Of a stretch of 50,374 bases of DNA, positions 17,801 through 25,664 are shown piece by piece; position 1 is the first letter of the stretch, and every line of letters starts with the position of its first letter. The stretch spans positions 1-50,374 of the forward strand of contig CALWPF010000012.1 of NCBI GenBank assembly GCA_944383355.1. The letters are read 5' to 3'. Made by a program: the position numbers and the translations under genes. The stretch comes from an uncultured Clostridia bacterium. Its GTDB lineage: Bacteria; Bacillota; Clostridia; Christensenellales; UBA1242. Below the pieces are notes generated by a model. The model saw only the letters and a program-made list of their open reading frames with translations. It did no database searches and was not told the origin of the DNA.

Positions 17801-18455
17801 TATTAACGAGTTAAAGCGTGAGATATCAAAACTTGGCTATGTTAATGTTAATGCAATTGAGGAAAGTAAGGTACTAGATGAGCGTTATCAAGAGTTGACT
17901 GTACAAATGGACGATTTGCTCAAGGCTGAGGCGGATATTTTGACCGTTATCAGAGATTTATCTGCGCAAATGACCGAACAATTTGATGATGCTTTTCAAA
18001 AAATCAATGCAAATTTCACAAAGACATTCAAGGAGTTATTTGGTGGTGGTAATGCAAGGTTGTTGCTAACTACTGATGATGTATTGACTGCAGGTGTGGA
18101 GATTTTTGCAGAGCCACCAGGCAAGAGCCTTGGAGGTAACTTGTCCTTGCTATCTGGTGGAGAAAAATCTCTTACAGCCATAGCAATATTGTTTGCAATA
18201 CTCAAACTTCGACCAATGCCATTTTGTCTATTAGATGAGATAGACGCAGCACTGGATGATGCAAATGTTGAGCGTTTCGCTAAGTATCTACATAGATTTG
18301 CTGGAGATACGCAGTTTATAGTAATCACTCACCGTAAGCCTACAATGGAGCTTGCTGATTCGTTGTATGGTGTTACTATGGAAAACAAAGGTGTTAGTAA
18401 AGTTGTATCAGTAAAACTAAGTGAGGCAATTGCTTCTGTGAGCACTGATGCATAA
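14874..18455 (+). CDS. smc: Chromosome segregation ATPase SMC
   Basis: 1193 residues, the full family length. It is the ring-forming ATPase that organises and segregates chromosomes with ScpA and ScpB, neither of which is in the window. Walker A is GPNGCGKS (31-38), the ABC signature is LSGGEKS (1093-1099), and the Walker B is [12 protein letters not shown] (catalytic E at about 1122). Two long coiled coils flank a hinge at roughly 500-660 ([12 protein letters not shown] ... GSITGGSKK). The start is a GTG with GAGGTG 7 nt upstream. It sits just after plsX and before a zinc-ribbon gene and ftsY. Nearly all glutamates are coded by GAG, unlike several accessory genes here. Confidence 0.97.
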   Translation: MSFKRIEITGFKSFADSLNIEFDSGITAIVGPNGCGKSNIADAIRWVLGEQSSKLLRGNSMQDVIFKGAEGRKGLSYCEVALVFDNTDRMFNLDYDEVVISRKLFRSGDREYALNRTPCLLKDITNILHDCGIGRDGYSIIGQGKVEQIVSSKPEDRREIFEEAAGIAKFKERKIEAERKLERTRDNITRLQDIYGEVERQLAPMKKQAETAKTFLGLRDELKIYEVNNYIYTYENAEQNKRQISELIQGLQEQADLKSKQVADAVDRNNKTLEGIKGIDEQIQTLRDEILQLTVNLEKQAGDYRLAQAKMDYLREQSEKLQAELESDRADFERINIELGDKQSQKSIHSEQLGTLRVQAEEIQKVYLEILEQLNASEDLMSGSQKDLSDTISKLTDIKSRITGLQTEINALHEKSLELDSREQILSKKIESTAQIEVAAQRARDEADSKRKNINDNISALRENIRTVEIDAKQLQQDLSSSMDKLSQLKMRQKMLTEMQTEYEGYNGTVRKLLVDASKNAELRRQVVGVVGELITVPKQFETAIEMALGAGVQNIVTQNEQDAKKLVAYLKAHNYGRATFLPINAIKPRFINDTLKKLLNTPGCYGIANELIQYDSSLEPIFRGLLGSTVIVDNMDTAVKLANDSRFGFKIVTLDGDVINPAGSITGGSKKMEINNLLSREREIEEVGVALKNIEQKVSDLRSNIENHTDMEARLTSELEQCISQLHNCEIDLTQKDDQYIHAKQLNQEAKDELNTIHDDKARVSTKLELLQKELDKAIEQDKHSDLPTSTMGAEDNNYDALRFQRDELGEQLTTIRVKIATLESEMGAIDADIERLLSEQARLNDNIDETSSMLVKNTRTMETAMSLSNASSESDAQSQDRAKLEAVKEQVAELNRIKDELHASLNKIEQERTQYSTELSKVQEKLFQQEAKLGQIDTNVENLQQRILEDYELTYLTALDMKVEEYDPVAGVQRINELKREISKLGYVNVNAIEESKVLDERYQELTVQMDDLLKAEADILTVIRDLSAQMTEQFDDAFQKINANFTKTFKELFGGGNARLLLTTDDVLTAGVEIFAEPPGKSLGGNLSLLSGGEKSLTAIAILFAILKLRPMPFCLLDEIDAALDDANVERFAKYLHRFAGDTQFIVITHRKPTMELADSLYGVTMENKGVSKVVSVKLSEAIASVSTDA

Positions 18456-18498
18456 AAAATAGGTATGGTCTAAATTTAATTACCATACCTATTTTTTA
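18456..18498 (+). terminator. Bidirectional terminator between smc and the convergent zinc-ribbon gene
   Basis: Stem AATAGGTATGGT / ACCATACCTATT with an AT-rich 12-nt loop, flanked by A and T runs on both sides, so it can act on either strand. Confidence 0.88.
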
Positions 18499-18565
18499 TT
18501 AGGGTAGTTTGACTTTATTCTTTTAGTTGTATCAACATCTTACTTTATTTTAATTTTGCAAGTCT

Positions 18566-19018
18566 CTACCACAGTAATATCACTGCTACAATATCCAAAA
18601 CACCAAATATAATTGCTAAAATAGGCAATGCCATGCTAATTTTTGCATTTTGTGATTTTATCTTTGTTATGGCACAAATTGCTATGACAATGCTAGCTAT
18701 TCCACATGGGATACCTGCAATAACCAATCCTATTAGTGATATAATAAAACTCCACAAAGCCAGGTCTTTTGCGTTTTTGATATCTTTGTTATTTGAGGAA
18801 CTATTCGGTATTTGGCTCTGTTCGATATTATCTTGAGTCTGTGTTGGGTTTGCACTATCTTGTGTGGAGTTTTTTGAGACTTGTGTTTGAGTGCTTTCCT
18901 GTGTGTCCATCTTATCACCATCTTCTTCCATTTGATAAATTGTGGATAGATTTGCACCACACTCTGGACAAAAATTGCTTTTAGTTTTTACTTCAGTACC
19001 ACAATACGGACATTTCAT
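18566..19018 (-). CDS. Zinc-ribbon membrane protein
   Basis: 150 residues. The N-terminus is a zinc ribbon with two cysteine pairs (CPYC at 3-6 and CPEC at 17-20). A polar, Q/T/S/N-rich linker follows (about 35-80), then two membrane helices with a small, glycine-rich turn (LWSFIISLIGLVIAGIPCGI and LPILAIIFGVLDIVAVILLW), the arrangement of DUF4190-type proteins. The zinc ribbon should face the cytoplasm. Such proteins are common in clostridia without a firm function. It is transcribed against smc and away from ftsY, with its own promoter at 19062-19090. Confidence 0.8.
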   Translation of the reverse strand: MKCPYCGTEVKTKSNFCPECGANLSTIYQMEEDGDKMDTQESTQTQVSKNSTQDSANPTQTQDNIEQSQIPNSSSNNKDIKNAKDLALWSFIISLIGLVIAGIPCGIASIVIAICAITKIKSQNAKISMALPILAIIFGVLDIVAVILLW

Positions 19019-19061
19019 AACTTACATTCCCTAACTTTTTATATAATAATTTGGATAACTC

Positions 19062-19090
19062 ATTTTATGATAGTTACTAACTATTGTCAA
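19062..19090 (-). promoter_or_regulatory. Promoter for the zinc-ribbon membrane protein
   Basis: On the minus strand: TTGACA (19090-19085), 17-bp spacer, TAAAAT (19067-19062). Confidence 0.72.
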
Positions 19091-19206
19091 ATAGTTATTC
19101 AAGTTTTTATTAAAATTTTCAAATAACAATATTAAAATAGATTTTTACGAATTATCTTTTAAAAAGTTGGATACCAGCTTTTATGTGTAAAATTTAGTAA
19201 AAACGC

Positions 19207-19236
19207 TTGACTAAATTTGGTAAATAACATTATCAT
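19207..19236 (+). promoter_or_regulatory. Possible promoter for ftsY
   Basis: TTGACT (19207-19212), 18-bp spacer, TATCAT (19231-19236), about 37 nt upstream of the start codon. The -10 is imperfect. Confidence 0.5.
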
Positions 19237-19272
19237 TTAAAAAATTAATGATATTTTGGAGAGAGGTTTATT

Positions 19273-20169
19273 ATGGGCTTTTTTAGTAAAATAAAAGATG
19301 TTTTTAAAAAGACTAAGGCTAGTTGGAGTAACAAGTTGACAGAGATATTTTCTCATGGCGAGTTAAATGATGAGTTTTATGATGAATTGGAAGAGGTACT
19401 CATTACTAGCGATGTGGGCGCAAACTGTGCTAGTGATATAGTTGCAAGATTGAGAGAGCGTGTTAATAAGCAAAAAATCAGGACACAAGATGATGTCAAG
19501 CAAGCTTTGAGAGATGTTATTACAGAGATATTGAGTGAGGGGGAGGAAGTTAACACCGAATATCCTCTAGTTTATCTAATAGTAGGAGTAAATGGTGTGG
19601 GCAAGACTACTACTATAGGTAAACTTGCTCATTATTATAAAGAGCGTGGACATAATGTTTTATTAGTGGCGGGAGACACATTTAGGGCAGCTGCTACCGA
19701 GCAACTAGATTTGTGGGCCAATGCTAATGGTGTAAAAATTATTAAAAATGCTCAAGGTGCGGATCCAGCCTCTGTGGTATTTGATGGTATCAAGAGTGCT
19801 CAAGCAAAAGGGAATGATGTTGTTATTATAGATACTGCGGGCAGATTGCACAACAAGGTCAATTTGATGGAAGAGCTCAAAAAAATAAGTAAGATAGTTT
19901 CCAATCAATGGGGAGATGCTTGTTATCAAAAGTTGTTGGTGTTAGATGCTACTACTGGTCAAAACGCACTTAGCCAAGTTGAATATTTTGATGAGGCTGT
20001 AGGTATAGATGGGCTGATACTAACCAAGTTAGATGGTACAGCAAAAGGTGGCGTTGTGCTGGCTATAGCTGAGGATTATGGTAAGCCTGTATTGTTTGTG
20101 GGTACGGGTGAAAAGATTGATGACATAGAGGAATTTGACGCTAGCCAATTTGCAGAAGCAATCATTTAA
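19273..20169 (+). CDS. ftsY: Signal recognition particle receptor FtsY
   Basis: 298 residues. This GTPase docks the SRP-ribosome complex at the membrane for co-translational insertion. It has the NG core: the GTP-binding loop GVNGVGKT at 105-112, then DTFRAAATEQL, DTAGRLHNK and TKLDGTAKGG. The N-terminal part is short, with an amphipathic MGFFSKIKDVFKKTK start and no long acidic A domain, as in many Gram-positive bacteria. The start ATG has GGAGAGG upstream. Position after smc is typical, though a minus-strand gene intervenes, so ftsY has its own promoter. The ffh gene is not in the window. Confidence 0.96.
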   Translation: MGFFSKIKDVFKKTKASWSNKLTEIFSHGELNDEFYDELEEVLITSDVGANCASDIVARLRERVNKQKIRTQDDVKQALRDVITEILSEGEEVNTEYPLVYLIVGVNGVGKTTTIGKLAHYYKERGHNVLLVAGDTFRAAATEQLDLWANANGVKIIKNAQGADPASVVFDGIKSAQAKGNDVVIIDTAGRLHNKVNLMEELKKISKIVSNQWGDACYQKLLVLDATTGQNALSQVEYFDEAVGIDGLILTKLDGTAKGGVVLAIAEDYGKPVLFVGTGEKIDDIEEFDASQFAEAII

Positions 20170-20327
20170 TTGTATAACTTTTTAATACTATGCAGAGTAC
20201 TATGCACCATATTTTATCAAAAAATACGCATAATTAAGGCATTTTGCACTTAAAGTGAATAGTACTACGCTAGTTTATTTTACTTGAGAGGGTTCGATCT
20301 TGCGTCTTTAATGAAAATTTGTCAAAC

Positions 20328-20357
20328 AAAAAATCCATCATAGCAATGTGGATTTTT
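20328..20357. terminator. Bidirectional terminator between ftsY and the small minus-strand gene
   Basis: AAAAAATCCA / TGGATTTTT stem around an 11-nt loop. T runs follow on both strands. Confidence 0.82.
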
Positions 20358-20360
20358 CTT

Positions 20361-20654
20361 TTAATAATAAAATTTGTTTTCTTTTTTCTTTTTGTCGTCT
20401 TCAGGTATAGCTTCTACAATCATGGTATCAAATTTTACTTCTTCTACAAAGTCGTCAGGATTAAAATGTGTAGTGTTAAATTGCAAAAAATGATTAATAT
20501 GTTTGCTGACTACCACTGGTGTGGGCTCATCAATATCACTACAAGCCGTGTTTAGATAATCAACAAATTTGTCACTTTCAAATGGTCCCCCTATGTCGTG
20601 TATTATATTTTTTACCATTTTGTCATTTTGCATATATTTTATCCAAATCTTCAT
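20361..20654 (-). CDS. Small acidic protein of unknown function
   Basis: 97 residues starting MKIWIKYMQNDKMVKN. The next in-frame ATG upstream is adjacent; GAGGT spacing favours the second, at 20654. It contains DKFVDYLNTAC, DIDEPTPVVVSKH, FNTTHFNPDDFVEEVKFD and a lysine-rich tail. I have the impression of similar short proteins in other clostridia, always unnamed. No catalytic pattern, signal peptide or membrane segment is visible. It stands alone, with its own promoter (20684-20712) and a shared terminator. Confidence 0.72.
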   Translation of the reverse strand: MKIWIKYMQNDKMVKNIIHDIGGPFESDKFVDYLNTACSDIDEPTPVVVSKHINHFLQFNTTHFNPDDFVEEVKFDTMIVEAIPEDDKKKKENKFYY

Positions 20655-20683
20655 CATTTACCTCTTGTCTTGTTAATTATTTG

Positions 20684-20712
20684 AGGATATCAAGAATTCT
20701 TGCATTAGTCAA
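20684..20712 (-). promoter_or_regulatory. Promoter for the small acidic protein
   Basis: On the minus strand: TTGACT (20712-20707), 17-bp spacer, TATCCT (20689-20684). Confidence 0.6.
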
Positions 20713-20741
20713 ATTATTTCAGCAATTTTACTTACAATTAT

Positions 20742-20770
20742 TTGACAACAAACATTGATATCGTTAAACT
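20742..20770 (+). promoter_or_regulatory. Promoter for the DUF362-ferredoxin gene
   Basis: TTGACA (20742-20747), 17-bp spacer, TAAACT (20765-20770). It is back to back with the promoter of the small minus-strand gene. Confidence 0.65.
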
Positions 20771-20808
20771 AATTGTGATATTTAATCATGAGTTTAGGAG
20801 TCTACAGT

Positions 20809-22041
20809 ATGGATAATAGAGTAGCGTTAGTTAAGTGTGCTAATTATGAGCAGTCAAATGTTGATGATGCTGTGCGTAGTGCTTTTGATTTGCTCGGTGG
20901 AGTGCAGAATTTTGTCAAAAAAGGCCAAACGGTTGTCTTAAAAGTTAATTTGGTATCTAGAGCCACTCCAGACAAGGCAACTACTACTCATCCAAGCGTG
21001 GTAGAGGCGGTAGGTAAGTTGGTTCAGAGTCTTGGGGCTAGAGTGGTTATTGCAGACAGCGGTGGGTGTGCTTATACAGAGGCTGCCATGTCAGGCATTT
21101 ACAAGTCTAGTGGTATGACTGATGTAGCTATTCGTAACGGTTTTGAGTTGAATTCTGATTATGGTGTTGCTTTGGCGGAATATCAAGATGCTAGCGTTGG
21201 TAAAAAGTTTGAGGTTTTGTCAGTTTTAGAGAATGCAGATGTGATAATCAATCTGTGCAAGCTCAAGACTCATTCATTTACTGGGCTAACTAATGCTGTC
21301 AAAAATATGTTTGGAGCCATACCAGGTCTCACCAAGGTGGAGATGCATGGCAAATATCGTACTTTGGCTGTTTTTGGTAACTTTTTGTATGATATTTTAG
21401 GCTATTTGGGCGATAAAATCGCATTAAATATCAGTGACGCTATAATGGCTATGGAGGGACCTGGTCCTACTAGTGGGACTCCTAGATTTGTCGGAGCTAT
21501 TATTGCTAGTACCAATCCTGCAGCATGCGATGTCGTAGGAGCTCGACTAATGTCATTGGATCCAAGGGCTTTACCAAATATCAATACTGGTATAGAGCGT
21601 GGTTGGTTGGATAATGATTGTTCTGTGGATATTTTGGGAGCCAATATTAATGATTTAATTGTAAAAGATTTTGTAACTGTGATGCCAAATGAATTTAAAC
21701 CGTTTAGTGACAAAGTACCTCGTTGGCTTCAGCCAGCTGTACATCGTATGACCACTCGTAGACCTGTAGTGAACAGACGAAAATGTAAGGGGTGCAAAAA
21801 GTGTTTTGAGCATTGTCCGGTCAAGGCCATTACCATGGTGCCCACAAAAAAAGGTGGTATGCCAAAGGCAAAATTTGATTACAGTAAGTGCATTCGTTGC
21901 TTTTGTTGTCAGGAATTGTGCCCATTCCAGTTGGTAAAAGTTCGCTCAGGTATTGTGTACAAAATACTACATAGGAAAGATGGTACAAAGGTTAATAAGC
22001 AAAAAGAGACTTCGTCCAAGAATTCTGTATCCAATGAGTAG
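20809..22041 (+). CDS. DUF362 protein with a C-terminal two-cluster ferredoxin domain
   Basis: 410 residues. The first ~300 form a DUF362 domain (VVLKVNLVSRA, TTHPSVVEAV, VVIADSGG, INLCKLKTH, GPTSGTP). The C-terminus has two [4Fe-4S] motifs: CKGCKKCFEHCP (about 322-333) and CIRCFCCQELCP (about 359-370). This pairing is common in anaerobes; the reaction is not established, but a redox or iron-sulfur role is likely. An ATG at 20788 is in frame; TAGGAG lies 8 nt before the ATG at 20809, which I choose. The basic, serine-rich tail is probably disordered. It has its own promoter. It is not clustered with an obvious partner. Confidence 0.88.
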   Translation: MDNRVALVKCANYEQSNVDDAVRSAFDLLGGVQNFVKKGQTVVLKVNLVSRATPDKATTTHPSVVEAVGKLVQSLGARVVIADSGGCAYTEAAMSGIYKSSGMTDVAIRNGFELNSDYGVALAEYQDASVGKKFEVLSVLENADVIINLCKLKTHSFTGLTNAVKNMFGAIPGLTKVEMHGKYRTLAVFGNFLYDILGYLGDKIALNISDAIMAMEGPGPTSGTPRFVGAIIASTNPAACDVVGARLMSLDPRALPNINTGIERGWLDNDCSVDILGANINDLIVKDFVTVMPNEFKPFSDKVPRWLQPAVHRMTTRRPVVNRRKCKGCKKCFEHCPVKAITMVPTKKGGMPKAKFDYSKCIRCFCCQELCPFQLVKVRSGIVYKILHRKDGTKVNKQKETSSKNSVSNE

Positions 22042-22209
22042 TTTACTGATGTAATTTTTAGGTTAAAAACTCTTAATTCTTTCCCAATTGTTACATAAAT
22101 TATAAAGTTTTGTTAATTGATAATTTTAATACATAGAGATTAATAAAAGTGTATCATTCTTTTGCGTGAGCAAAAATGGGTATTGTTATGCATTTTATAT
22201 GGTTTTTGC
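22042..22209. other. AT-rich intergenic DNA before the greA leader
   Basis: No ORF, clear terminator or RNA motif seen here. It separates the DUF362 gene from the consensus promoter at 22210. Confidence 0.5.
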
Positions 22210-22238
22210 TTGACATTTTGGAATTAAAACTATATAAT
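22210..22238 (+). promoter_or_regulatory. Consensus sigma-A promoter upstream of greA
   Basis: TTGACA (22210-22215), 17-bp spacer, TATAAT (22233-22238): a full consensus match. Its predicted start (near 22245) lies almost 150 nt before greA, so it drives either a long leader or a separate small RNA. Confidence 0.88.
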
Positions 22239-22244
22239 ATGCAA

Positions 22245-22328
22245 CATAATTTGCTCTCCTTCGGGGGAGTTAATTTTGTTAGTTTGCTAAAAAAATATTA
22301 AAAAATCTAGCAAATTAGTGATTTTTTT
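22245..22328 (+). ncRNA. Candidate small RNA or attenuated greA leader
   Basis: The transcript predicted from the promoter at 22210 begins with a hairpin CTCTCC-TTCG-GGGGAG (22254-22269), capped by the very stable C(UUCG)G tetraloop. A second hairpin follows with a 10-bp stem (TAGTTTGCTA / TAGCAAATTA, 22280-22317) around an A-rich 18-nt loop, then a run of seven T (22322-22328). This looks like an ~85-nt RNA ended by an intrinsic terminator, or an attenuator. No ORF fits inside. The exact ends are predicted only. Confidence 0.5.
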
Positions 22329-22344
22329 AAGTTTTTTTGAATAG

Positions 22345-22350
22345 TATAAT
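22345..22350 (+). promoter_or_regulatory. Possible second -10 element proximal to greA
   Basis: TATAAT at 22345-22350 without a good -35 (poly-T region upstream). It could give a short greA mRNA independent of the upstream structured RNA. Confidence 0.35.
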
Positions 22351-22391
22351 ATTCTAAAAACTTTTAATATATTTTATCGGAGATGATGATT

Positions 22392-22865
22392 ATGAGTAAC
22401 CATGTTGTATTAACTAAAGAAGGTCAAAAACAATTACAAGAGAGACTAGACTACCTCAAAAATGTAAAGAGGGCAGAGTGTACAAACGCTATTGCTGTGG
22501 CTCGTAGTTTTGGTGACTTGAGCGAAAATAGTGAATATGTGGCTGCAAAAGAGGAACAGGGGCTAGTAGAGTCTGAGATTATGGAGATTGAGGAAAAGCT
22601 CCGCAATGCTAAAATTATTAGTGGTAATGTAGATACTAGTCAAGTTTCACTAGGTTGTACAGTAAAGGTTCATGATATTAATTTTGACGAGGACCTTGAG
22701 TACAAGATTGTGGGCTCTACTGAGAGTGACCCTGCCAATGGATTATTGAGTAATGAATCACCAGCAGGCAAGGCGTTGATGGGCGCAAAAGTAGGCGATA
22801 TGGTAGAATATGATTCTATCAATGTTGGTAAGATTCGTATGAAAGTTTTGGAGATCAAGGCCTAA
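22392..22865 (+). CDS. greA: Transcription elongation factor GreA
   Basis: 157 residues, the normal length. GreA enters the RNA polymerase secondary channel and stimulates cleavage of backtracked RNA. The N-terminal coiled coil carries the tip motif GDLSENSEY (residues 41-49) with the catalytic acidic residues. The C-terminal FKBP-like domain includes NGLLSNESPAGKALMGAKVGD. Three clustered ATGs are in frame; CGGAG at 22378-22382 is best spaced for the one at 22392. The gene is monocistronic, with two terminators downstream and a structured RNA upstream. Confidence 0.95.
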   Translation: MSNHVVLTKEGQKQLQERLDYLKNVKRAECTNAIAVARSFGDLSENSEYVAAKEEQGLVESEIMEIEEKLRNAKIISGNVDTSQVSLGCTVKVHDINFDEDLEYKIVGSTESDPANGLLSNESPAGKALMGAKVGDMVEYDSINVGKIRMKVLEIKA

Positions 22866-22903
22866 AATCGCTAGAGAGAAGATGCCTTGATTTGTGATAA
22901 TTT

Positions 22904-22929
22904 CAATCAACTTTTTGTTGATTGTTTTT
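22904..22929 (+). terminator. Terminator after greA
   Basis: Stem CAATCAAC / GTTGATTG with a TTTTT loop, followed by TTTTT. Confidence 0.8.
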
Positions 22930-22962
22930 ATTGTTAAAAAATGTGACTAAGCCGTTGTTTTT

Positions 22963-23004
22963 TGTGACTATCCTGCTAAAATTTGCGGGATAGTCACATT
23001 TTTT
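22963..23004 (+). terminator. Second, long hairpin terminator after greA
   Basis: 14-bp stem TGTGACTATCCTGC / GCGGGATAGTCACA with an 8-nt loop, then TTTTTT. A copy of the first arm (TGTGACTA) occurs 22 nt upstream at 22942-22949 and could compete for pairing. Confidence 0.72.
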
Positions 23005-23066
23005 GACAAAAGATTTGTATTGTTACTTGACTGAGTTGAGGTTCAAATATTATGCCATTATTAAAT

Positions 23067-23098
23067 AAAAAGGTCTTGATTTAATCAAAACCTTTTTT
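23067..23098 (-). terminator. Terminator after dnaI (bidirectional)
   Basis: AAAAAGGT.TTGAT / ATCAA.ACCTTTTTT hairpin directly after the dnaI stop on the minus strand. Confidence 0.78.
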
Positions 23099-23099
23099 G

Positions 23100-24035
23100 T
23101 TAACGTTGTATTCTCAAATCTTTTCCGTCTAGTTTAATTGGTAGAGTAGTGTTTAGGTCAAAAATTCGTGATACTAGTCTGTCACCATACCTTTCTTTTA
23201 TCATTTGTGGTGTTAGATTGGTTCCAATTATAGTACATTTGTCATGTCTTTGTCGTTCATTGATGATTGTGAATAGGTTATTAATTGATACATTTTTCAT
23301 TATAGGTTCACTACCTAGGTCATCTATGAGTAGTAAATCACATTCTAACAATGGCTCTAGCACTTCGTCACGTTCTACAAATGGTACACTCATGGAGCGT
23401 ATCACCGTGTTGTTGAGGTCAAATGAAGTAACGAACACTACATAGTTTGTGGTTTTTATGAGTTCACTTGCGATGCATTCCATCAAAAAAGTTTTGCCAG
23501 TGCCCACTTCACCACAGAATACTAGATTTTTGTATTTGTAATTTGGAAAATCTTTAATATATGCTTTTGCTATTTTATACGCTTTGTCTAATGTCGGATT
23601 TTTTGCCAAAATATTTATATCTACATCATCAAAACTATGTCCACTATACTTAGATATGCCAGACTGGTTTAATAATTCTTCTTGTACTTTTTTGATCAGA
23701 CACTCACACTTTTTACCATTGACAAACCCTACATCACAGCAAATAGGGCAATTATACTGAGGAACAGTATCTTTATATGTTAATCCTATTTTTTTTAATG
23801 CTTCTGTACTGGCATCACGCAACTTGTTATATTCAAAGTAGAGTTCTTTTACCTTTTCATCATTTGGTGCCAATTTGCTGATTTCTACTTGTATTTTTCG
23901 CATATCGCTTTCTAATTTTTTAAACTTGCTATTTTGTCTAGCTAGGGCCAAATTATTGTCAGCAGTCAATTGAGCCTGTATGCGTGATTGTTTCATCTTT
24001 TCTAATTGATTTAGTATTATTTGTGTTTTGGTCAT
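23100..24035 (-). CDS. dnaI: Helicase loader DnaI/DnaC-type AAA+ ATPase
   Basis: 311 residues. It loads the replicative helicase at origins. The N-terminal ~95 residues are helical. A zinc-binding cluster (CPICCDVGF...KKCEC, about 96-112) matches DnaI. The AAA+ core has Walker A GEVGTGKT (about 175-182), Walker B LLLIDDLGSE and sensor 1 TIIGTNL, and ends ...RIFDLNTTLPIKLDGKDLR. The start ATG has GAGG upstream, located inside the end of the preceding gene. It follows the DnaD-like gene by 10 nt in the same operon, the standard pairing of primosome genes in clostridia. Confidence 0.92.
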   Translation of the reverse strand: MTKTQIILNQLEKMKQSRIQAQLTADNNLALARQNSKFKKLESDMRKIQVEISKLAPNDEKVKELYFEYNKLRDASTEALKKIGLTYKDTVPQYNCPICCDVGFVNGKKCECLIKKVQEELLNQSGISKYSGHSFDDVDINILAKNPTLDKAYKIAKAYIKDFPNYKYKNLVFCGEVGTGKTFLMECIASELIKTTNYVVFVTSFDLNNTVIRSMSVPFVERDEVLEPLLECDLLLIDDLGSEPIMKNVSINNLFTIINERQRHDKCTIIGTNLTPQMIKERYGDRLVSRIFDLNTTLPIKLDGKDLRIQR

Positions 24036-24045
24036 TTTTTGCCTC

Positions 24046-25512
24046 TTATATTTCTATTTCCTTTATGTTATCAAATAGGTTATCCCAGTCTGATTGAGTG
24101 TAATCTCTTTGTTGTAGATTGGTTGCAACATCGCTTTTGGATTTTGAGCTACTGGTAGATACTTCATTTTGTTTTTTGGCTTTTTCTACTGTATTAATTC
24201 CTTTTTCGTGCCATATTGCCAAAATTTTGCCCAAGTACATTAGTGGAGCAGTTTTATCAACGCTTAACTTAGCTCCATACAATATCACATCTTTTGGCAT
24301 ATTCCAAGCAATTAGCCAGCGCTTGTACATATCCCTATCTTGGTTATTTACTCTGCGTTTTAGTCCACATTTATCCAACATCTCTAATATTTCTTTATCC
24401 ATAGCTTCATTGCGTTGCAGATATTGATTAAAAGCCTCTTGCGTAACTATACCAGTAGAGTACAATTTTTGCACAAATTCGTCCATTGCACGCAGGGTAC
24501 GAAAACCTTTCTTAAAACATTGTCTTGATATATCATTTAGGCAATCTGGCGAAAATCCTAAATTGAGCCAGGGCATGATATAGGTTTGGACCTCTGATTC
24601 TAGTTGCTCATAGTATACACCAATGTTTTTGTTTACCAGTCTTGCTAGGTTATATAGATTTTGTTTATTATCCTCATAGCTTTTTATTTCTTTTAACGTA
24701 AATAGGTGCAATTTATAGTAGTTTTGTATGATGTTATCAAAGACTTCTAGCGATTTACCTTTATGAAATTTAGCAATTTCAACCAACTCACTAGGTTGAT
24801 AACCTAGGTCATTTGTCCATTTAACATACATTTGTTGCTCATTGACACCAGTAGAGCGTTTTGCTCCTAGCGCTCGTGCTACATTAGCCATATCCTCACT
24901 AGTTTGTGACAATTGCTTAATGTGTTCATCTACGCTTTCTAGAGATATTATACCATCTCTTGCCCAGCTCCTTGCTACAGTCAAAATATATTTGTAGTTG
25001 ATTTGTTGTCCCTTATTGTCCACGCAATATTTTACTATTGCTAGTAGTGCATCTTGTGATATTTTGCGCCCATCAGGCAGGCTAAAGCCCTCCAACAAAG
25101 TAAAATATTCTTCCAATTCGTTTGGTGAGAGCATTCTGTCTGTATATATACTTTGTATTGCTTTGGTAAAGTCGTCATACTTCCCAACAGCATACTTTCT
25201 AGTAGCCCTATTGATTTCTTTGATAGGTAAGTAAGTGATTTCTAGTGGATCAATAGATGTAATTTTGATTAGTCCTTGCTCTTGCCAATATTCAAAGGCA
25301 TGCACGACCTCATCTTTGGATATCCCTAGTGTATCCACAAAAGAATCAAAACTCTGGTAATCACTACCATCGTTGTTGCAAAGGTACAAACCATATAGGT
25401 ATATGGTACATAGCTCTGGAGGGGTAGATGGCAGATAGCGAGTAAAAAATAGATTATCTATTGTTGTGTATGACTTAGAAATATACTCACTACTAAATTT
25501 ACAAAAGGACAT
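24046..25512 (-). CDS. DnaD-domain replication initiation protein
   Basis: 488 residues. The N-terminal winged-helix region (about 30-110: PPELCTIYLYGLYLC, DTLGISKDEVVHAFEYWQEQGLI) is followed by a DnaD/DnaB_2-like helical domain (about 113-190: YDDFTKAIQSIYTDRMLSPNE ... YILTVARSWARDGI). A second such domain lies near the C-terminus (YKRWLIAWNMPKDVILYGAKL ... LGKILAIWHEKGI). This double arrangement resembles DnaB/DnaD primosome proteins of Bacillota that remodel origin DNA and recruit DnaI. A TTG at 25530 is in frame, but GAGGTG sits just before the ATG at 25512. It is first in the operon with dnaI. Confidence 0.88.
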   Translation of the reverse strand: MSFCKFSSEYISKSYTTIDNLFFTRYLPSTPPELCTIYLYGLYLCNNDGSDYQSFDSFVDTLGISKDEVVHAFEYWQEQGLIKITSIDPLEITYLPIKEINRATRKYAVGKYDDFTKAIQSIYTDRMLSPNELEEYFTLLEGFSLPDGRKISQDALLAIVKYCVDNKGQQINYKYILTVARSWARDGIISLESVDEHIKQLSQTSEDMANVARALGAKRSTGVNEQQMYVKWTNDLGYQPSELVEIAKFHKGKSLEVFDNIIQNYYKLHLFTLKEIKSYEDNKQNLYNLARLVNKNIGVYYEQLESEVQTYIMPWLNLGFSPDCLNDISRQCFKKGFRTLRAMDEFVQKLYSTGIVTQEAFNQYLQRNEAMDKEILEMLDKCGLKRRVNNQDRDMYKRWLIAWNMPKDVILYGAKLSVDKTAPLMYLGKILAIWHEKGINTVEKAKKQNEVSTSSSKSKSDVATNLQQRDYTQSDWDNLFDNIKEIEI

Positions 25513-25603
25513 ATTTTCACCTCGTAACAATCACTATACCAAAATTTCGGTTTTTCGACAATAGAAAAAGGCTAAAATATCAAAATAATTTTCAATTTCC
25601 TTT

Positions 25604-25612
25604 TGTTATAAT
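25604..25612 (+). promoter_or_regulatory. Extended -10 promoter for the M1 peptidase
   Basis: TGT-TATAAT (25604-25612) without a recognisable -35, in the divergent region between the DnaD gene and the peptidase. Confidence 0.5.
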
Positions 25613-25664
25613 TGCATTTGCTTAATCATATGTATATTAATAACTATTACTTGTGGGAGATTGT

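Noticed and set aside
20289-20310. GGTTCGATC resembling a tRNA T-loop after ftsY
   Set aside because: The flanking bases do not form a 5-bp T-stem, and no anticodon arm or acceptor stem is found upstream.
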